Below, piece by piece: positions 1 to 8,726 of a stretch of 41,179 nucleotides of DNA. The notes beneath the pieces were generated by a model. That model did not search any database. It saw nothing but the letters and a program-made list of their open reading frames with translations, and was not told the origin of the DNA. Numbering within the stretch: the first letter of the stretch is position 1; each line of letters starts with the position of its first letter. This DNA is from Methyloglobulus sp. (GTDB lineage: Bacteria; Pseudomonadota; Gammaproteobacteria; Methylococcales; Methylomonadaceae): contig SHZQ01000003.1 in assembly GCA_009695535.1 (NCBI GenBank), positions 1 to 41,179 of the forward strand. Reading direction: 5' to 3'. A program made the position numbers and the translations under genes.

Positions 1-356
1 TACAGAGTATTAAAATCATCCCCCAACATAAACATTACGAAACCCAGCATCCCAATACCTTCTATCATTACCATCGAGACAATAACGGTCAGCAAATACC
101 GGCTTTTTGCCGATTTGTTGCCCGGCATGGTTTGATTTAGCCGCAGCTGGATGTGGCGAATTAAATTGGTAATCGGAAAAACAATAATGGCAATGACATA
201 AAAGCTTGTCCTGAATACCACTCGCCGTTCTTCTGGCAAAGGTTCTTGCAACTCATAACCAAATTGGTAACAGATGAACAGATAAATCACCAACGTCACC
301 AGCATCATGCCGACAACAATCCAATGTGGTAAAAGCGCGTTTTTTTCTATTTTCAA
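1..356 (-). CDS. Small integral membrane protein, 3' end outside window
   Basis: This reading frame is open from the window edge to a TTG codon at 356 and is missing from the ORF track, probably because of the TTG start and the cut end. The TTG is preceded by a good ribosome binding site (AAGGGAG, 6 nt spacing), which decides the start. The visible 118 residues begin LKIEKNALLPHWIVVGMMLV and hold three hydrophobic stretches (about residues 12-28, 50-62 and 93-112) separated by charged loops, so it is very likely an inner-membrane protein. I do not recognise the family. Continuous coding sense, membrane pattern and SD support a real gene; function is unknown. Confidence 0.6.
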   Translation of the reverse strand, partial: MKIEKNALLPHWIVVGMMLVTLVIYLFICYQFGYELQEPLPEERRVVFRTSFYVIAIIVFPITNLIRHIQLRLNQTMPGNKSAKSRYLLTVIVSMVMIEGIGMLGFVMFMLGDDFNTL

Positions 357-484
357 ACTGACACTCCCTTGATTTTGGACTGCTGATTATAACCGCATAA
401 TGCTTGAAATTAGTCTTAAAGCCCTAAGCTATTAGAATCAAAAGAGTCAGACTCACTGCTGTCCCGCAGTTTACTAAGAAAGCA

Positions 485-563
485 CGTAGGATGCGGTAAA
501 CGCGGTGAACCGCATCAATCGCGCAACACGAACGATGCGGTTCGTACCTGACTCCATCCTACG
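485..563. repeat. Nested palindromic repeat element
   Basis: Outer arms CGTAGGATG (485-493) and CATCCTACG (555-563) enclose inner arms GAACCGCATC (507-516) and GATGCGGTTC (534-543), so the whole piece can fold into one long stem. A further small palindrome, GTAGCACACGCTAC, follows at 564-577. The element sits exactly where the reading frame of the adjacent secreted-protein fragment loses sense. It looks like a dispersed intergenic palindrome (REP or MITE type), but no second full copy occurs in this window. Confidence 0.6.
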
Positions 564-584
564 GTAGCACACGCTACGGGTTTC

Positions 585-799
585 ATCTGCGCGTCGAAGG
601 CCTGGCGCTCCAGGGTCAACTCCTGCTTGATCTCGATCTTGACCCGGGCGCACACGGTTTCGACGGCTTGGGATACGGTAGGCATGAAGACGACTAACAG
701 CAGCAGGCATAGGCAGTCGTAGTTCGGCAGGAACGCTCTAAGGCTACCTTGGCGAGCCAGGGCAACTTTCCGATAAGCGGTCAGCTTTTTAACTTTCAT
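585..799 (-). pseudogene. Truncated N-terminus of a secreted protein
   Basis: The frame starts at ATG 799 (MKVKKLTAYR) with AAGG about 9 nt upstream; the ORF track extends it to a GTG at 808. It has a signal-like hydrophobic segment (CLCLLLLVVFMPTVSQA) followed by ETVCARVKIEIKQELTLERQ and AFDAQMK. After AFDAQMK the frame runs into the palindromic repeat at 485-577 and becomes meaningless. I have the impression that a similar N-terminus occurs on larger exported proteins of methylotrophs, but I cannot verify that here. The downstream part of the gene is absent, so this is read as a 5' fragment cut by the repeat. It might still be expressed as a short peptide. Confidence 0.5.
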
Positions 800-1010
800 G
801 TTTTGCACCTTATCTCTACCAAGCCTCGTATCTTGTAGATGGGTAGAGCAGAACGAAACCCATCACAACTATGCCAAACAACTTATTGTGACAAGACGAA
901 GTGCCTTTTCAAGGATTCCGACAATATCCATAAGCCGCAACATCAAAAGCATTCCCATATTATTCATAACCCAAATCCTCAGCCGTCCCCACCCAATCCA
1001 GGGGACAAAT

Positions 1011-1259
1011 GTAATGGCCAACTAAAACAGGACACTTTATTAAGCAGATTCCTTATAGAGTTCCCGTTCATATTGGATCGGGGATTGATAGCTTAGTTTT
1101 GAGTGTATGCGCTTACCATTATAAAAAGCTAACTAATCAATAATACTCAGCTTTGCCGACTCTTTAGTTTTAAATCTTTCGTAATTAAGTTGCTCATGCT
1201 TTAAGCTTCTGAAAAATCGCTCAGTAGGGCATTGCCCAACAGTTACCTTTGCGACTCAT
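1011..1259 (-). mobile_element. IS3-family transposase 3' remnant
   Basis: The minus strand encodes the end of an IS3-type DDE transposase: MSRKGNCW, then TERFFRSLKHEQLNYERFKT, KESAKLSIID, a stop, and LAFYNGKRIHSKLSYQSPIQ ending YERELYKESA with a TAA at 1040-1042. The family has WDNAPTERFF at the front; here one base is lost in the GAC codon and one C from the CCCC run, which shifts the frame twice, and a TAG replaces the tyrosine codon in DYL. The terminal sequence just past the stop (TGTCCTGTTTTAGTTGGCC on the minus strand) resembles an IS3-type end. The 5' part is missing because the homology stops at 1259 against an RHS scrap. It is dead. Confidence 0.85.
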
Positions 1260-1273
1260 ACTTTGTTGCATCT

Positions 1274-1545
1274 TCACAAGATGCCGGTGCCGAACGGACT
1301 ATTTGGGCGTGGGCCGTATTGGGTGGTGATTTTCGGCTCTGTGGTGGCTTGCCCCTCACCCCAGCCCTCTCCCCCGCTATCTATCGGGCTGAGAGGGGGC
1401 GTTATTGCTTGCTGGCTTTCGGCGATCAAGCCTTCGTCGCTGTACAGGTAATAGCTGCGCTTGGGCTGGCTTAAGGCTGCACCGTCCTTGGTGCGGTAGG
1501 CTTCGGCGGCCGAACGGGTCGTAGCTGGGTGGAGTGGACTACGCT
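1274..1545 (-). pseudogene. RHS/YD-repeat protein fragment
   Basis: The minus strand reads AAEAYRTKDGAALSQPKRSY, YLYSDEGLIAES, then ITTQYGPRPNSPFGTGIL and a TGA. The segments YYLYSDEGLIAE and TQYGPRP are characteristic of the conserved core of RHS repeat proteins (large secreted or polymorphic-toxin proteins). A low-complexity insert (PPLSPIDSGGEGWGEGQ) between the two motifs comes from a dispersed CTCCCC/GGGGAG repeat. Just upstream, YDPFGRR is readable in a different frame, so there is also a frameshift. Only about 90 residues remain, joined directly to the IS3 remnant. The ORF track lines at 1232 and 1263 are antisense shadows of it. Confidence 0.7.
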
Positions 1546-1878
1546 TTGCTGACCTCGCGGAACAAATCGGCGTTGCAAAAGACAGGTAAATACCTGCCTT
1601 GATACTCGGCTGAAAATGAGCCTAATCTTTTCCTGAAATACTACGAATCCCCAAGATAGACATGAAAACGAAATGGATGTGGGCGTTACCCATCAAAGAT
1701 ATGTAAAAATAGTTACCCCAAATACCAACTAAAATAACAACAAGTTAGATAAATGTATCTATTGCATTAGATGCTTATAAAATACTATTTTTTACTAATT
1801 CACAGCTTGAGCTATACTTGCTGGAAAGAACAAATCACTCACAAGCTAACAACAGTCAATGACCCATAGCCTATTAGA
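1546..1878. other. Intergenic region upstream of mlaA
   Basis: I find no convincing ORF. The distal part is mixed-composition sequence with a small perfect hairpin (CAGGTA-AA-TACCTG near 1585). The last 200 nt are AT-rich and presumably hold the mlaA promoter; TATAAAAT and TATACT boxes are visible near 1780 and 1812, but neither has a properly spaced -35 box that I can defend. Confidence 0.4.
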
Positions 1879-2856
1879 ATGTCTAACATGAATACCCAAA
1901 AGCCTACTCCTAATACCCGACAAATGCTTGGTGTTTTAATCCTCTCAAGCGCACTGTCCGCTTGCTCGACTATGCCCTCGCAAGATAAAAACGATCCTTG
2001 GGAAAGCTGGAACCGTGATGTGCATGATTTTAATAAGGATGTGGACGATGTTATTCTGAAACCGGTGGCGAAAGGCTATCAAGACATCACACCAAATCCA
2101 GTTGACGAAAGTATTAGCAATGTTTTCAGCAATATTAATGACATAGGTGTGACTATCAATGATTTTTTGCAATTGAAGCTTGTGCAAGGCGGTATGGATG
2201 CCAGTCGTTTTCTGATTAATACTACCGCAGGTGTAGTCGGTATTTTTGATGTTGCATCCATGATTGACCTACCTAAACATAACGAAGATTTTGGTCAGAC
2301 GCTGGGGTTTTGGGGCGTTCCATCCGGTGGCTATATGGTGCTGCCGTTCTTGGGAGCCAGTTCACCTCGAGATACCGTTGGCTTGATCGGCGACGCACTG
2401 TTTAACCCGTTGACGTATGTATCATTTTTTGGCGGCTTCGCAGCTAATGCTGCTTCCGCCGCCGCTACCGCTGTTGATGTAGCCGATACTCGGTCTGACT
2501 TGATGTCATCGGATAAAATCCTCAACGAAGCTTCGGTTGACCGCTATGATTTCGTCAAAAACGCCTATAAGCAACGCCGTGAATACTTAATCCATGACGG
2601 CAATCCACCTGAAGACACCAGTGATCCTTTATTGGAAGACGGTAGCGTAGATGGCACCAGCGATGGTTCTACGAGCAATTCCACGCAGAATAACCTAAGC
2701 AATACACCCACAGGCACAGGATCATCGGCAATCCACGACCCTAACGCCGTCACCATCATAAACAATTCCACTACCTTGCCTAAAGAAGGCGCTACCACTG
2801 CTCCTGTTATCGATAACTCAAAACATCTATTAGACTTATCACCCCCAGACGAATAA
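1879..2856 (+). CDS. mlaA: MlaA (VacJ) outer-membrane lipoprotein
   Basis: MlaA is the outer-membrane lipoprotein of the Mla pathway, which removes mislocalised phospholipids from the outer leaflet of the outer membrane. A lipoprotein signal peptide with lipobox LSAC puts the acylated cysteine at residue 29, followed by Ser at +2, which fits outer-membrane sorting. The core carries family motifs: DPWESWNRDVHDFN near the N-terminus, RFLINTTAGVVGIFDVA, and the stretch EDFGQTLGFWGVPSGGYMVL. At 325 aa it is longer than the roughly 250 aa of E. coli MlaA because of an acidic, Ser/Thr/Asn-rich tail (about residues 245-325) that looks disordered. No Mla transporter genes (mlaBCDEF) are nearby. A second ATG lies at codon 4 and neither has a strong SD. 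It probably forms an operon with the next gene, 10 nt downstream. Confidence 0.92.
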   Translation: MSNMNTQKPTPNTRQMLGVLILSSALSACSTMPSQDKNDPWESWNRDVHDFNKDVDDVILKPVAKGYQDITPNPVDESISNVFSNINDIGVTINDFLQLKLVQGGMDASRFLINTTAGVVGIFDVASMIDLPKHNEDFGQTLGFWGVPSGGYMVLPFLGASSPRDTVGLIGDALFNPLTYVSFFGGFAANAASAAATAVDVADTRSDLMSSDKILNEASVDRYDFVKNAYKQRREYLIHDGNPPEDTSDPLLEDGSVDGTSDGSTSNSTQNNLSNTPTGTGSSAIHDPNAVTIINNSTTLPKEGATTAPVIDNSKHLLDLSPPDE

Positions 2857-2866
2857 GCATAACGCC

Positions 2867-5167
2867 ATGTCGAAAGCCACTTACCCTGATAATTGGTATG
2901 CAATAGACAAGGCGCTTTATAGCCGATCAGTACGGGTTTTCAGTACCGTCAAAAAAGTGCTGAGCGTCAAAATGAAGCTTCATGCTGAAACTCAGATTCA
3001 GCAGGGCGATATTTTCCTGTTCAACCATTTCTCGCGTTTCGAGACCTTCATCCCGCAATTTTTGATTTACGAACAAACCGGGGCTTATACCTGCGTTATC
3101 GGATCGGGTGAATTCTTCAAGCATGAAACCGTGCTGTCACGTTACTTACAGCAAGTCGGCGTGTTTCCTACCGATCATCACCGCTTATTTTCCTTATTGA
3201 CTGCCCAAATATTGCGCGGCCGCAAAGTTGTCATTTTTCCCGAAGGCGGCATGGTCAAAGACCATCGGGTCGTCGACGATAAAGGCAACTACAGTATTTA
3301 TTCGCGCATGACCGGACTGCGACGCAAGCAACACACGGGCGCGGCGGTGCTGGCGCAAGGTGTTGAAGCCATCAAAATCATCATCCGCCGCGCGTATCAT
3401 CAAAAAAATCATACCCAACTGGTCTGGTGGAAAGAGCAGCTTCAGTTGGGCAGTTTGGATCAATTGCTGGCTTCCGCACTCAAACCTACCTTGATTATCC
3501 CTGCCAATATCACCTTTTATCCGATTCGGACTTCGGAAAACCTGATGTTGAAAGCTGTCGATTTTTTCTCCGATAGCTTAAGTTTACGGCATACGGAAGA
3601 ATTGCTGATTGAAGGCAATATCATGTTGAAAAACACGGACATGGACATCCGCATGGGCGAACCGCTTGAACCCTTTGACCGCAGATTCTTCGGTAGTCAC
3701 TATCTTTTACAACAAGTGATGGACAAAGCGCAGTCGGTGGACGAGATATTTAACTTGCAAGCCCACCCCAAAGACTGGTATCAACGCTGCTTGGGTTATT
3801 ATTTCAAAAAAGCCGCCAATGCCACGCGCGACCAGTACATGGAGGCTATTTACCTCAATGTAACCATCAACTTAAGCCATCTGGCCTCAGCACTGATTAT
3901 GCATCTGATTAAGCACGGTCAGGCGCAAATCGAGCGGCAACAATTTTTCACCACGCTTTATATTGCCGTCAAATTATTGCAAAGCAATGCCAGCATCAAT
4001 TTGCACCGCAGTTTACTCAATCCCATTGATTACAGTGAGCTTATCAACGGCACTGGCACACGGTTTAAACATTTCATCGAAGAAGCCATAAACACCGACC
4101 TCATCTCCGCAGACAACACTCACTATCATTTATTGCCGAAACTGCTGGAGGAGCATGATCTTGACAGCATCCGGCTAGAAAACATGGTGGCAGTCTATGA
4201 TAACGAAGCCAAACCCATTACGCAGGTTTATGAAACCATTATTCATGCACTGGCAGAATCTGAGGATGTCGATCAGCAAGAACTCGCTGCCTGGTATTTT
4301 GAAGATGAATGCCGCGACCTTACCTGGGAACATCACGCTTATAACAAACCCGCTTACGATGACATCAACGCGCAGGAAACCGCCACTGCCGATGCCAATC
4401 CTTTTTTCCTCGATCCGACCGACAGTAAGGATAATGGCATCGGCGTACTGCTGATTCACGGCCTGCTTGCCAGCCCCGCCGAACTCAGGGGTTACGGCGA
4501 GTATCTGGTAAAACAGGGATACACCGTGATGGGTGTTCGGCTTAAAGGCCACGGCTCGTCGCCTTATGCACTGCAAAATCAAAGCTGGGAAGATTGGTAT
4601 CAGTCCGTGCTTCGAGGTTATAAAATCCTCAAGGCGCACTGTAAGCGTATTTTCGTGACCGGATTTTCCACGGGCGGGGCTTTGGCACTTAAGCTGGCTG
4701 CTGAACATTTTCCTGAAATCATCGGCGTAAGTACCGCAGCCTTGCCGATTAAATTCATCGATCCTTCTTTTATGCTAGTCCCCTTGCTGCATGGCACTAA
4801 TAAGCTGGTGGATTGGTTGTCATCCTTTGAGGGCGTTAAGCCTTTTATTGAAAACCCCACCGAGCATCCCGATATTAATTACCGTAACGTACCTGTCAAA
4901 TGTCTGTACGAGCTGCGCCAACTAATTGATAAAATGGATGATTTTGTACCGATTTGCACAATGCCAGTCCTGGTATTGCAAGGTGATAATGATCCTGTTG
5001 TGGCTTTTAAAAGTGCCGAGGAAATCATGGGCAAGCTCACCTGCAAAAAACAACTGAAAGTCATCCCATCAAATCGTCACGGCATCTTGATGGAAAATAT
5101 CGGCGGCACTTGGGAAAGCATTGATGGGTTTATGAAAGAGTGCGTAAGTGAAACGAATGTGAAGTAA
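2867..5167 (+). CDS. PlsC-like acyltransferase / alpha-beta hydrolase fusion
   Basis: The 766-residue protein has two enzymatic halves. Residues about 45-290 look like a glycerolipid acyltransferase: NHFSRFE at 53-59 matches the catalytic H-x4-D/E box (His54, with Glu59 instead of the usual Asp) and FPEG at 124-127 matches the glycerol-phosphate binding block. Residues about 300-500 are helical and unassigned. Residues about 520-760 are an alpha/beta hydrolase of the monoacylglycerol lipase/carboxylesterase kind: oxyanion loop LLIHGLLAS, nucleophile elbow GFSTGG (Ser601), acid Asp709 in QGDNDP and His738 in NRHG. One polypeptide could therefore both release and re-attach fatty acyl groups. 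No signal peptide is visible, so it is probably cytoplasmic or membrane-peripheral. Position just after mlaA and before a beta-oxidation operon suggests phospholipid turnover; substrate and reaction direction are inference. Confidence 0.85.
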   Translation: MSKATYPDNWYAIDKALYSRSVRVFSTVKKVLSVKMKLHAETQIQQGDIFLFNHFSRFETFIPQFLIYEQTGAYTCVIGSGEFFKHETVLSRYLQQVGVFPTDHHRLFSLLTAQILRGRKVVIFPEGGMVKDHRVVDDKGNYSIYSRMTGLRRKQHTGAAVLAQGVEAIKIIIRRAYHQKNHTQLVWWKEQLQLGSLDQLLASALKPTLIIPANITFYPIRTSENLMLKAVDFFSDSLSLRHTEELLIEGNIMLKNTDMDIRMGEPLEPFDRRFFGSHYLLQQVMDKAQSVDEIFNLQAHPKDWYQRCLGYYFKKAANATRDQYMEAIYLNVTINLSHLASALIMHLIKHGQAQIERQQFFTTLYIAVKLLQSNASINLHRSLLNPIDYSELINGTGTRFKHFIEEAINTDLISADNTHYHLLPKLLEEHDLDSIRLENMVAVYDNEAKPITQVYETIIHALAESEDVDQQELAAWYFEDECRDLTWEHHAYNKPAYDDINAQETATADANPFFLDPTDSKDNGIGVLLIHGLLASPAELRGYGEYLVKQGYTVMGVRLKGHGSSPYALQNQSWEDWYQSVLRGYKILKAHCKRIFVTGFSTGGALALKLAAEHFPEIIGVSTAALPIKFIDPSFMLVPLLHGTNKLVDWLSSFEGVKPFIENPTEHPDINYRNVPVKCLYELRQLIDKMDDFVPICTMPVLVLQGDNDPVVAFKSAEEIMGKLTCKKQLKVIPSNRHGILMENIGGTWESIDGFMKECVSETNVK

Positions 5168-5271
5168 TTGGGTCAAAGCGGTAGGCATGGATATTATTCA
5201 ATAAGGCTTTGCCGCTCGTTGCTTAATCCGGTCAATGCGTTAAAGTGATATTGGTACAACAGGGAAATAAA

Positions 5272-6408
5272 ATGAACAATGTTGTTATTGCTGGATATTG
5301 CCGCTCACCCTTCACGCCAGCCTTAAAAGGCGCATTAGCACGAGTCAGGCCTGATGACCTTGCTGCACAGGTGATCAAGGGCTTGGTCAGTAAAGCGGGC
5401 GTTAATCCCGACGACATCGAAGACCTTATCTTAGGTTGCGCCTTCCCAGAAGGCGAACAAGGCCTTAATGTAGCACGATTGATCGTCTTCCTGGCTGGAC
5501 TGCCCAATACCATCGCCGGAATGACGCTGAACCGTTTCTGCGGCTCGTCCATGCAAGCCATCCACATCGCGGCAGGAGCAATCCAGATGAATGCAGGTGA
5601 GGTATTTATTTGCGCTGGTCTGGAATCCATGAGCCGTATTCCAATGGGTGGTTACAACAATATGCCCAATCCTGCTCTTTACGAGACCTTTCCGCAGGCT
5701 TATATCGGCATGGGCGATACGGCGGAAAACTTAGCTGCTAAATACCAAATCGACCGTAAAACCCAGGAAGCCTTTGCCTTGGAAAGCCAAATGAAGGCTT
5801 ACGCCGCCCAACAGAGCGGACGTTTTGACGATGAAATTATCCCGATAACGTCCAAGTACGGCACGGTGGATAAGGACGGATGTTTACGTCCTGATTCTAC
5901 AGCGGAAGGATTAGCAAGTCTTAGTCCCGCATTCCAAACCACTGGCACTGTAACCGCAGGCACATCTTCGCCCTTAACCGACGGCGCAGCCGCCGTGTTG
6001 GTGTGCAGCGAAGACTATGCTGATGCGCATAAGCTGCCTAAACTGGCGCGCATTCTTTCTTTCGCCGTGTCCGGCTGTGCGCCGGAAATCATGGGCATAG
6101 GCCCGGTTGCAGCAACAAATAAAGCATTGTCTCGCGCAGGATTGAAATTAGAAGATATTGACATTGTTGAATTGAATGAGGCTTTCTCTGCACAGTCATT
6201 AGCTGTTCTTAAAGAATTGCCAATTCCTGCCGACAAACTCAACCTTGATGGCGGTGCGATTGCCCTAGGTCATCCACTGGGTACAACCGGCGCACGGATA
6301 ACTGGAAAAGCCGCCAGCCTGTTGCAACGGGAAAACAAACGCTATGCGTTAGCGACACAATGTATCGGCGGAGGTCAGGGCATAGCCACTATTCTGGAGG
6401 CAATCTAA
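5272..6408 (+). CDS. fadA: Acetyl-CoA C-acyltransferase (3-ketoacyl-CoA thiolase)
   Basis: This is the thiolase of beta-oxidation, which cleaves 3-ketoacyl-CoA with CoA to acetyl-CoA and a shortened acyl-CoA. The catalytic residues are in place: nucleophile Cys90 in NRFCGSS, His334 in ALGHPLG and Cys364 in ATQCIGGGQG. The length of 378 aa fits the family. The ATG at 5272 (MNNVVIAGYCRSPF) is chosen over the GTG at 5245 in the ORF track because CAGGGA lies just upstream and homology to thiolases begins there. The stop overlaps the start of the next gene (TAATG), so translation of the two is coupled. FadA-type substrate range rather than an acetoacetyl-CoA thiolase is inferred from its neighbours. 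Confidence 0.9.
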   Translation: MNNVVIAGYCRSPFTPALKGALARVRPDDLAAQVIKGLVSKAGVNPDDIEDLILGCAFPEGEQGLNVARLIVFLAGLPNTIAGMTLNRFCGSSMQAIHIAAGAIQMNAGEVFICAGLESMSRIPMGGYNNMPNPALYETFPQAYIGMGDTAENLAAKYQIDRKTQEAFALESQMKAYAAQQSGRFDDEIIPITSKYGTVDKDGCLRPDSTAEGLASLSPAFQTTGTVTAGTSSPLTDGAAAVLVCSEDYADAHKLPKLARILSFAVSGCAPEIMGIGPVAATNKALSRAGLKLEDIDIVELNEAFSAQSLAVLKELPIPADKLNLDGGAIALGHPLGTTGARITGKAASLLQRENKRYALATQCIGGGQGIATILEAI

Positions 6409-8726
6409 TGAACATCCAAAAAGTGGGGGTCATCGGCGCGGGCGTAATGGGCGCAAGTATTGCAGCCCATATTACCAATGCGGGTATTCCTGTTTATTTG
6501 CTCGACATTGTTCCTGAGAGTGCAAGCAACCGAAACGGCGTTGCGGAAAACGCGGTCAAAAAACTGCTGGAAGCCGAACCTGCCGCGTTCATGGACAAAA
6601 AAAATGTCCGACTAATTACCACGGGCAACATCGAAGATGACTTACCCAAGCTAGCCGATGCCGATTGGGTGATTGAAGCCATCATCGAAAATCCACAAAT
6701 AAAACAGTCGCTGTACCAAAAGCTGGAAGCAGTTTGCAAAGCAGACTGCCTGATTTCCTCCAACACCTCCACCCTGCCCTTAGCCTTGTTGGTCAAGGAT
6801 ATGCCGGACAGTTTTAAGCGGCGTTTTATGATTACCCATTTCTTCAACCCACCGCGTTACATGCGGCTTTTAGAGCTGGTTTCAAGTGCAGCGACAGATC
6901 TCACGTTTGTTAAAGCGGTCAGCCAGTTTGCGGATATTAAATTAGGTAAAAATTGTGTTACATGCAAAGACACTCCAGGCTTTATTGGTAACCGCATCGG
7001 TATTTATTGGCTGTTATACGGCTTATTAGATGCTATAAAAAATGGCATAACAATTGAGCAAGCCGATGCGGTCATATCTGCACCATTCGGTATTCCCAAA
7101 ACAGGCATATTCGGTTTGCTGGATTTGGTCGGTCTGGATTTGATTCCGCCAATTTTGAAGGGGATGAAGCTCGCGCTGCCTTCACAAGATGCTTTCCATG
7201 AAGTTAATCGCTTGCCTGATATTGTGCAGAAAATGATTAATGAGGGTTACACTGGCAGAAAAGGTAAAGGTGGGTTTTACCGCTTGAATAAAGTGGATGG
7301 CGTTCGCATCAAAGAGTCGATAAATCTTGTTACAGGTGATTACGCCACAAGTGAAAAAGCCGATTTATCTGCGATCAAGGATGCCCAAAAAGCTGGGCTT
7401 CAAGTATTGCTTTCACATCCCGAACCCGTCGCCCAATATGCTTGGCGTGTGCTTTCAAATACCTTATGTTATTCCGCAAGCTTAGTCCCTGAAATCTCTG
7501 ATGACATCACAGAGATAGATGCCGCTATGCGCGATGGCTACAACTGGAAATTCGGCCCGTTCGAATTACTCGACAAGATCGGCGTATCTTGGTTTGTCGA
7601 TAAGCTGAAATCTGAAAACCGTCCTATCCCAACTTTGTTAGCCACTAATTCCAGCCTGTATTCAACAGATTCAGGTCGATTAGCGTTTGCTGACCTTAGT
7701 GGAAATTATCATCCTGTGCAACGGGCGGAAGGTGTCTTACTGCTATCCGACATCAAACAGCAAACTAAACCATTACTTAAAAATGGTTCTGCTAGCCTAT
7801 GGGACATCGGTGATAGCGTGGCTTGCCTCGAATTCCACAGCAAAATGAATACGCTGGACATGGATTCCATGGCGATGATTAACCAAAGCATCGACAAGGT
7901 TAGCAGAGAATTCAAAGCCTTGGTTATCCATAACGATGCAGAAAATTTCTCCGCTGGCGCTAACCTTGGCCTGTTGATGAAGGCTATCCATGAAAGCGAT
8001 TGGCCGACTGTGGAGTTGCTTATAAAGACAGGGCAACAGACTTATCAACGGCTGAAATACGCACCATTTCCTGTCGTAGCTGCACCTTCTGGACTTGCCT
8101 TGGGTGGTGGTTGTGAAATCCTTTTTCACTGCAATGCAGTCCAAGCCCATGCTGAACTTTACATGGGCTTAGTGGAAGTCGGCGTTGGCTTGATTCCTGG
8201 CTGGGGCGGCTGCAAGGAATATCTGCGCCGCTGCTTAATGCAACCGAAACGTCCCGGCGGCCCCATTCCGCCGATTATCAAAGCCTTCCAAACCATTGGT
8301 TTGGCGAGCGTGTCGAAATCAGCTTTCGATGCCAAAGAACTACTGTATCTAAGTACTAACGATAGCATCACCATGAATAAAGACCGGCTCTTGGCCGATG
8401 CTAAAACCAAAGCATTGGCTTTATCTAAAGATTACGCACCGCCTAAACCTTATCTCTATCCAATACCAGGTAAAACAGCCAAGGTATTGCTGAACATGGG
8501 TATCAAAGCCTTCCATCTGATAGGTAAAGCCACAGATTATGATGTGATCGTTTCTGGTCAACTTGCCCATGTTTTAAGTGGCGGTGAGAGTGATTTCACT
8601 GCGCCGCTTTCAGAAGACAATATCTTGGCTTTGGAGCTGGAAGCATTTCTTGCACTGGTTAAACGGCCAGGTACATTGGCGAGGTTGGATCATATGTTGA
8701 AAACTGGGAAGCCATTGAGGAATTAA
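6408..8726 (+). CDS. fadN: FadN-type 3-hydroxyacyl-CoA dehydrogenase / enoyl-CoA hydratase
   Basis: This bifunctional beta-oxidation enzyme hydrates enoyl-CoA and oxidises 3-hydroxyacyl-CoA with NAD. The N-terminal half is the dehydrogenase: Rossmann motif GAGVMG at residues 10-15, the SSNTSTLPL segment, HFFNPPRYMRLLELV, and TGRKGKGGFY. The C-terminal third is a crotonase domain with GLALGGGCEILFHCNAVQAH and VEVGVGLIPGWGG. This order (dehydrogenase first) is the reverse of E. coli FadB and matches B. subtilis FadN (about 790 aa; here 772). The ATG at 6408 has GGAGG 7 nt upstream and overlaps the fadA stop by one base; the ORF track start at 6360 lies inside fadA. With FadA and FadE nearby it forms a nearly complete beta-oxidation set. 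The symbol rests on architecture. Confidence 0.85.
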   Translation: MNIQKVGVIGAGVMGASIAAHITNAGIPVYLLDIVPESASNRNGVAENAVKKLLEAEPAAFMDKKNVRLITTGNIEDDLPKLADADWVIEAIIENPQIKQSLYQKLEAVCKADCLISSNTSTLPLALLVKDMPDSFKRRFMITHFFNPPRYMRLLELVSSAATDLTFVKAVSQFADIKLGKNCVTCKDTPGFIGNRIGIYWLLYGLLDAIKNGITIEQADAVISAPFGIPKTGIFGLLDLVGLDLIPPILKGMKLALPSQDAFHEVNRLPDIVQKMINEGYTGRKGKGGFYRLNKVDGVRIKESINLVTGDYATSEKADLSAIKDAQKAGLQVLLSHPEPVAQYAWRVLSNTLCYSASLVPEISDDITEIDAAMRDGYNWKFGPFELLDKIGVSWFVDKLKSENRPIPTLLATNSSLYSTDSGRLAFADLSGNYHPVQRAEGVLLLSDIKQQTKPLLKNGSASLWDIGDSVACLEFHSKMNTLDMDSMAMINQSIDKVSREFKALVIHNDAENFSAGANLGLLMKAIHESDWPTVELLIKTGQQTYQRLKYAPFPVVAAPSGLALGGGCEILFHCNAVQAHAELYMGLVEVGVGLIPGWGGCKEYLRRCLMQPKRPGGPIPPIIKAFQTIGLASVSKSAFDAKELLYLSTNDSITMNKDRLLADAKTKALALSKDYAPPKPYLYPIPGKTAKVLLNMGIKAFHLIGKATDYDVIVSGQLAHVLSGGESDFTAPLSEDNILALELEAFLALVKRPGTLARLDHMLKTGKPLRN

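Noticed and set aside
798-1096. ORFs of 75 and 85 aa on the plus strand
   Set aside because: They have no start signals or protein-like composition and run into the IS3 remnant, which is coded on the other strand.
1232-1474. ORFs of 80 and 62 aa on the plus strand
   Set aside because: Both are antisense to the RHS-repeat fragment, whose minus-strand motifs are recognisable.
4175-4708. 177-aa minus-strand ORF inside the acyltransferase-hydrolase gene
   Set aside because: It is a shadow of a gene with intact motifs on the plus strand; no family features are seen in the minus-strand translation.
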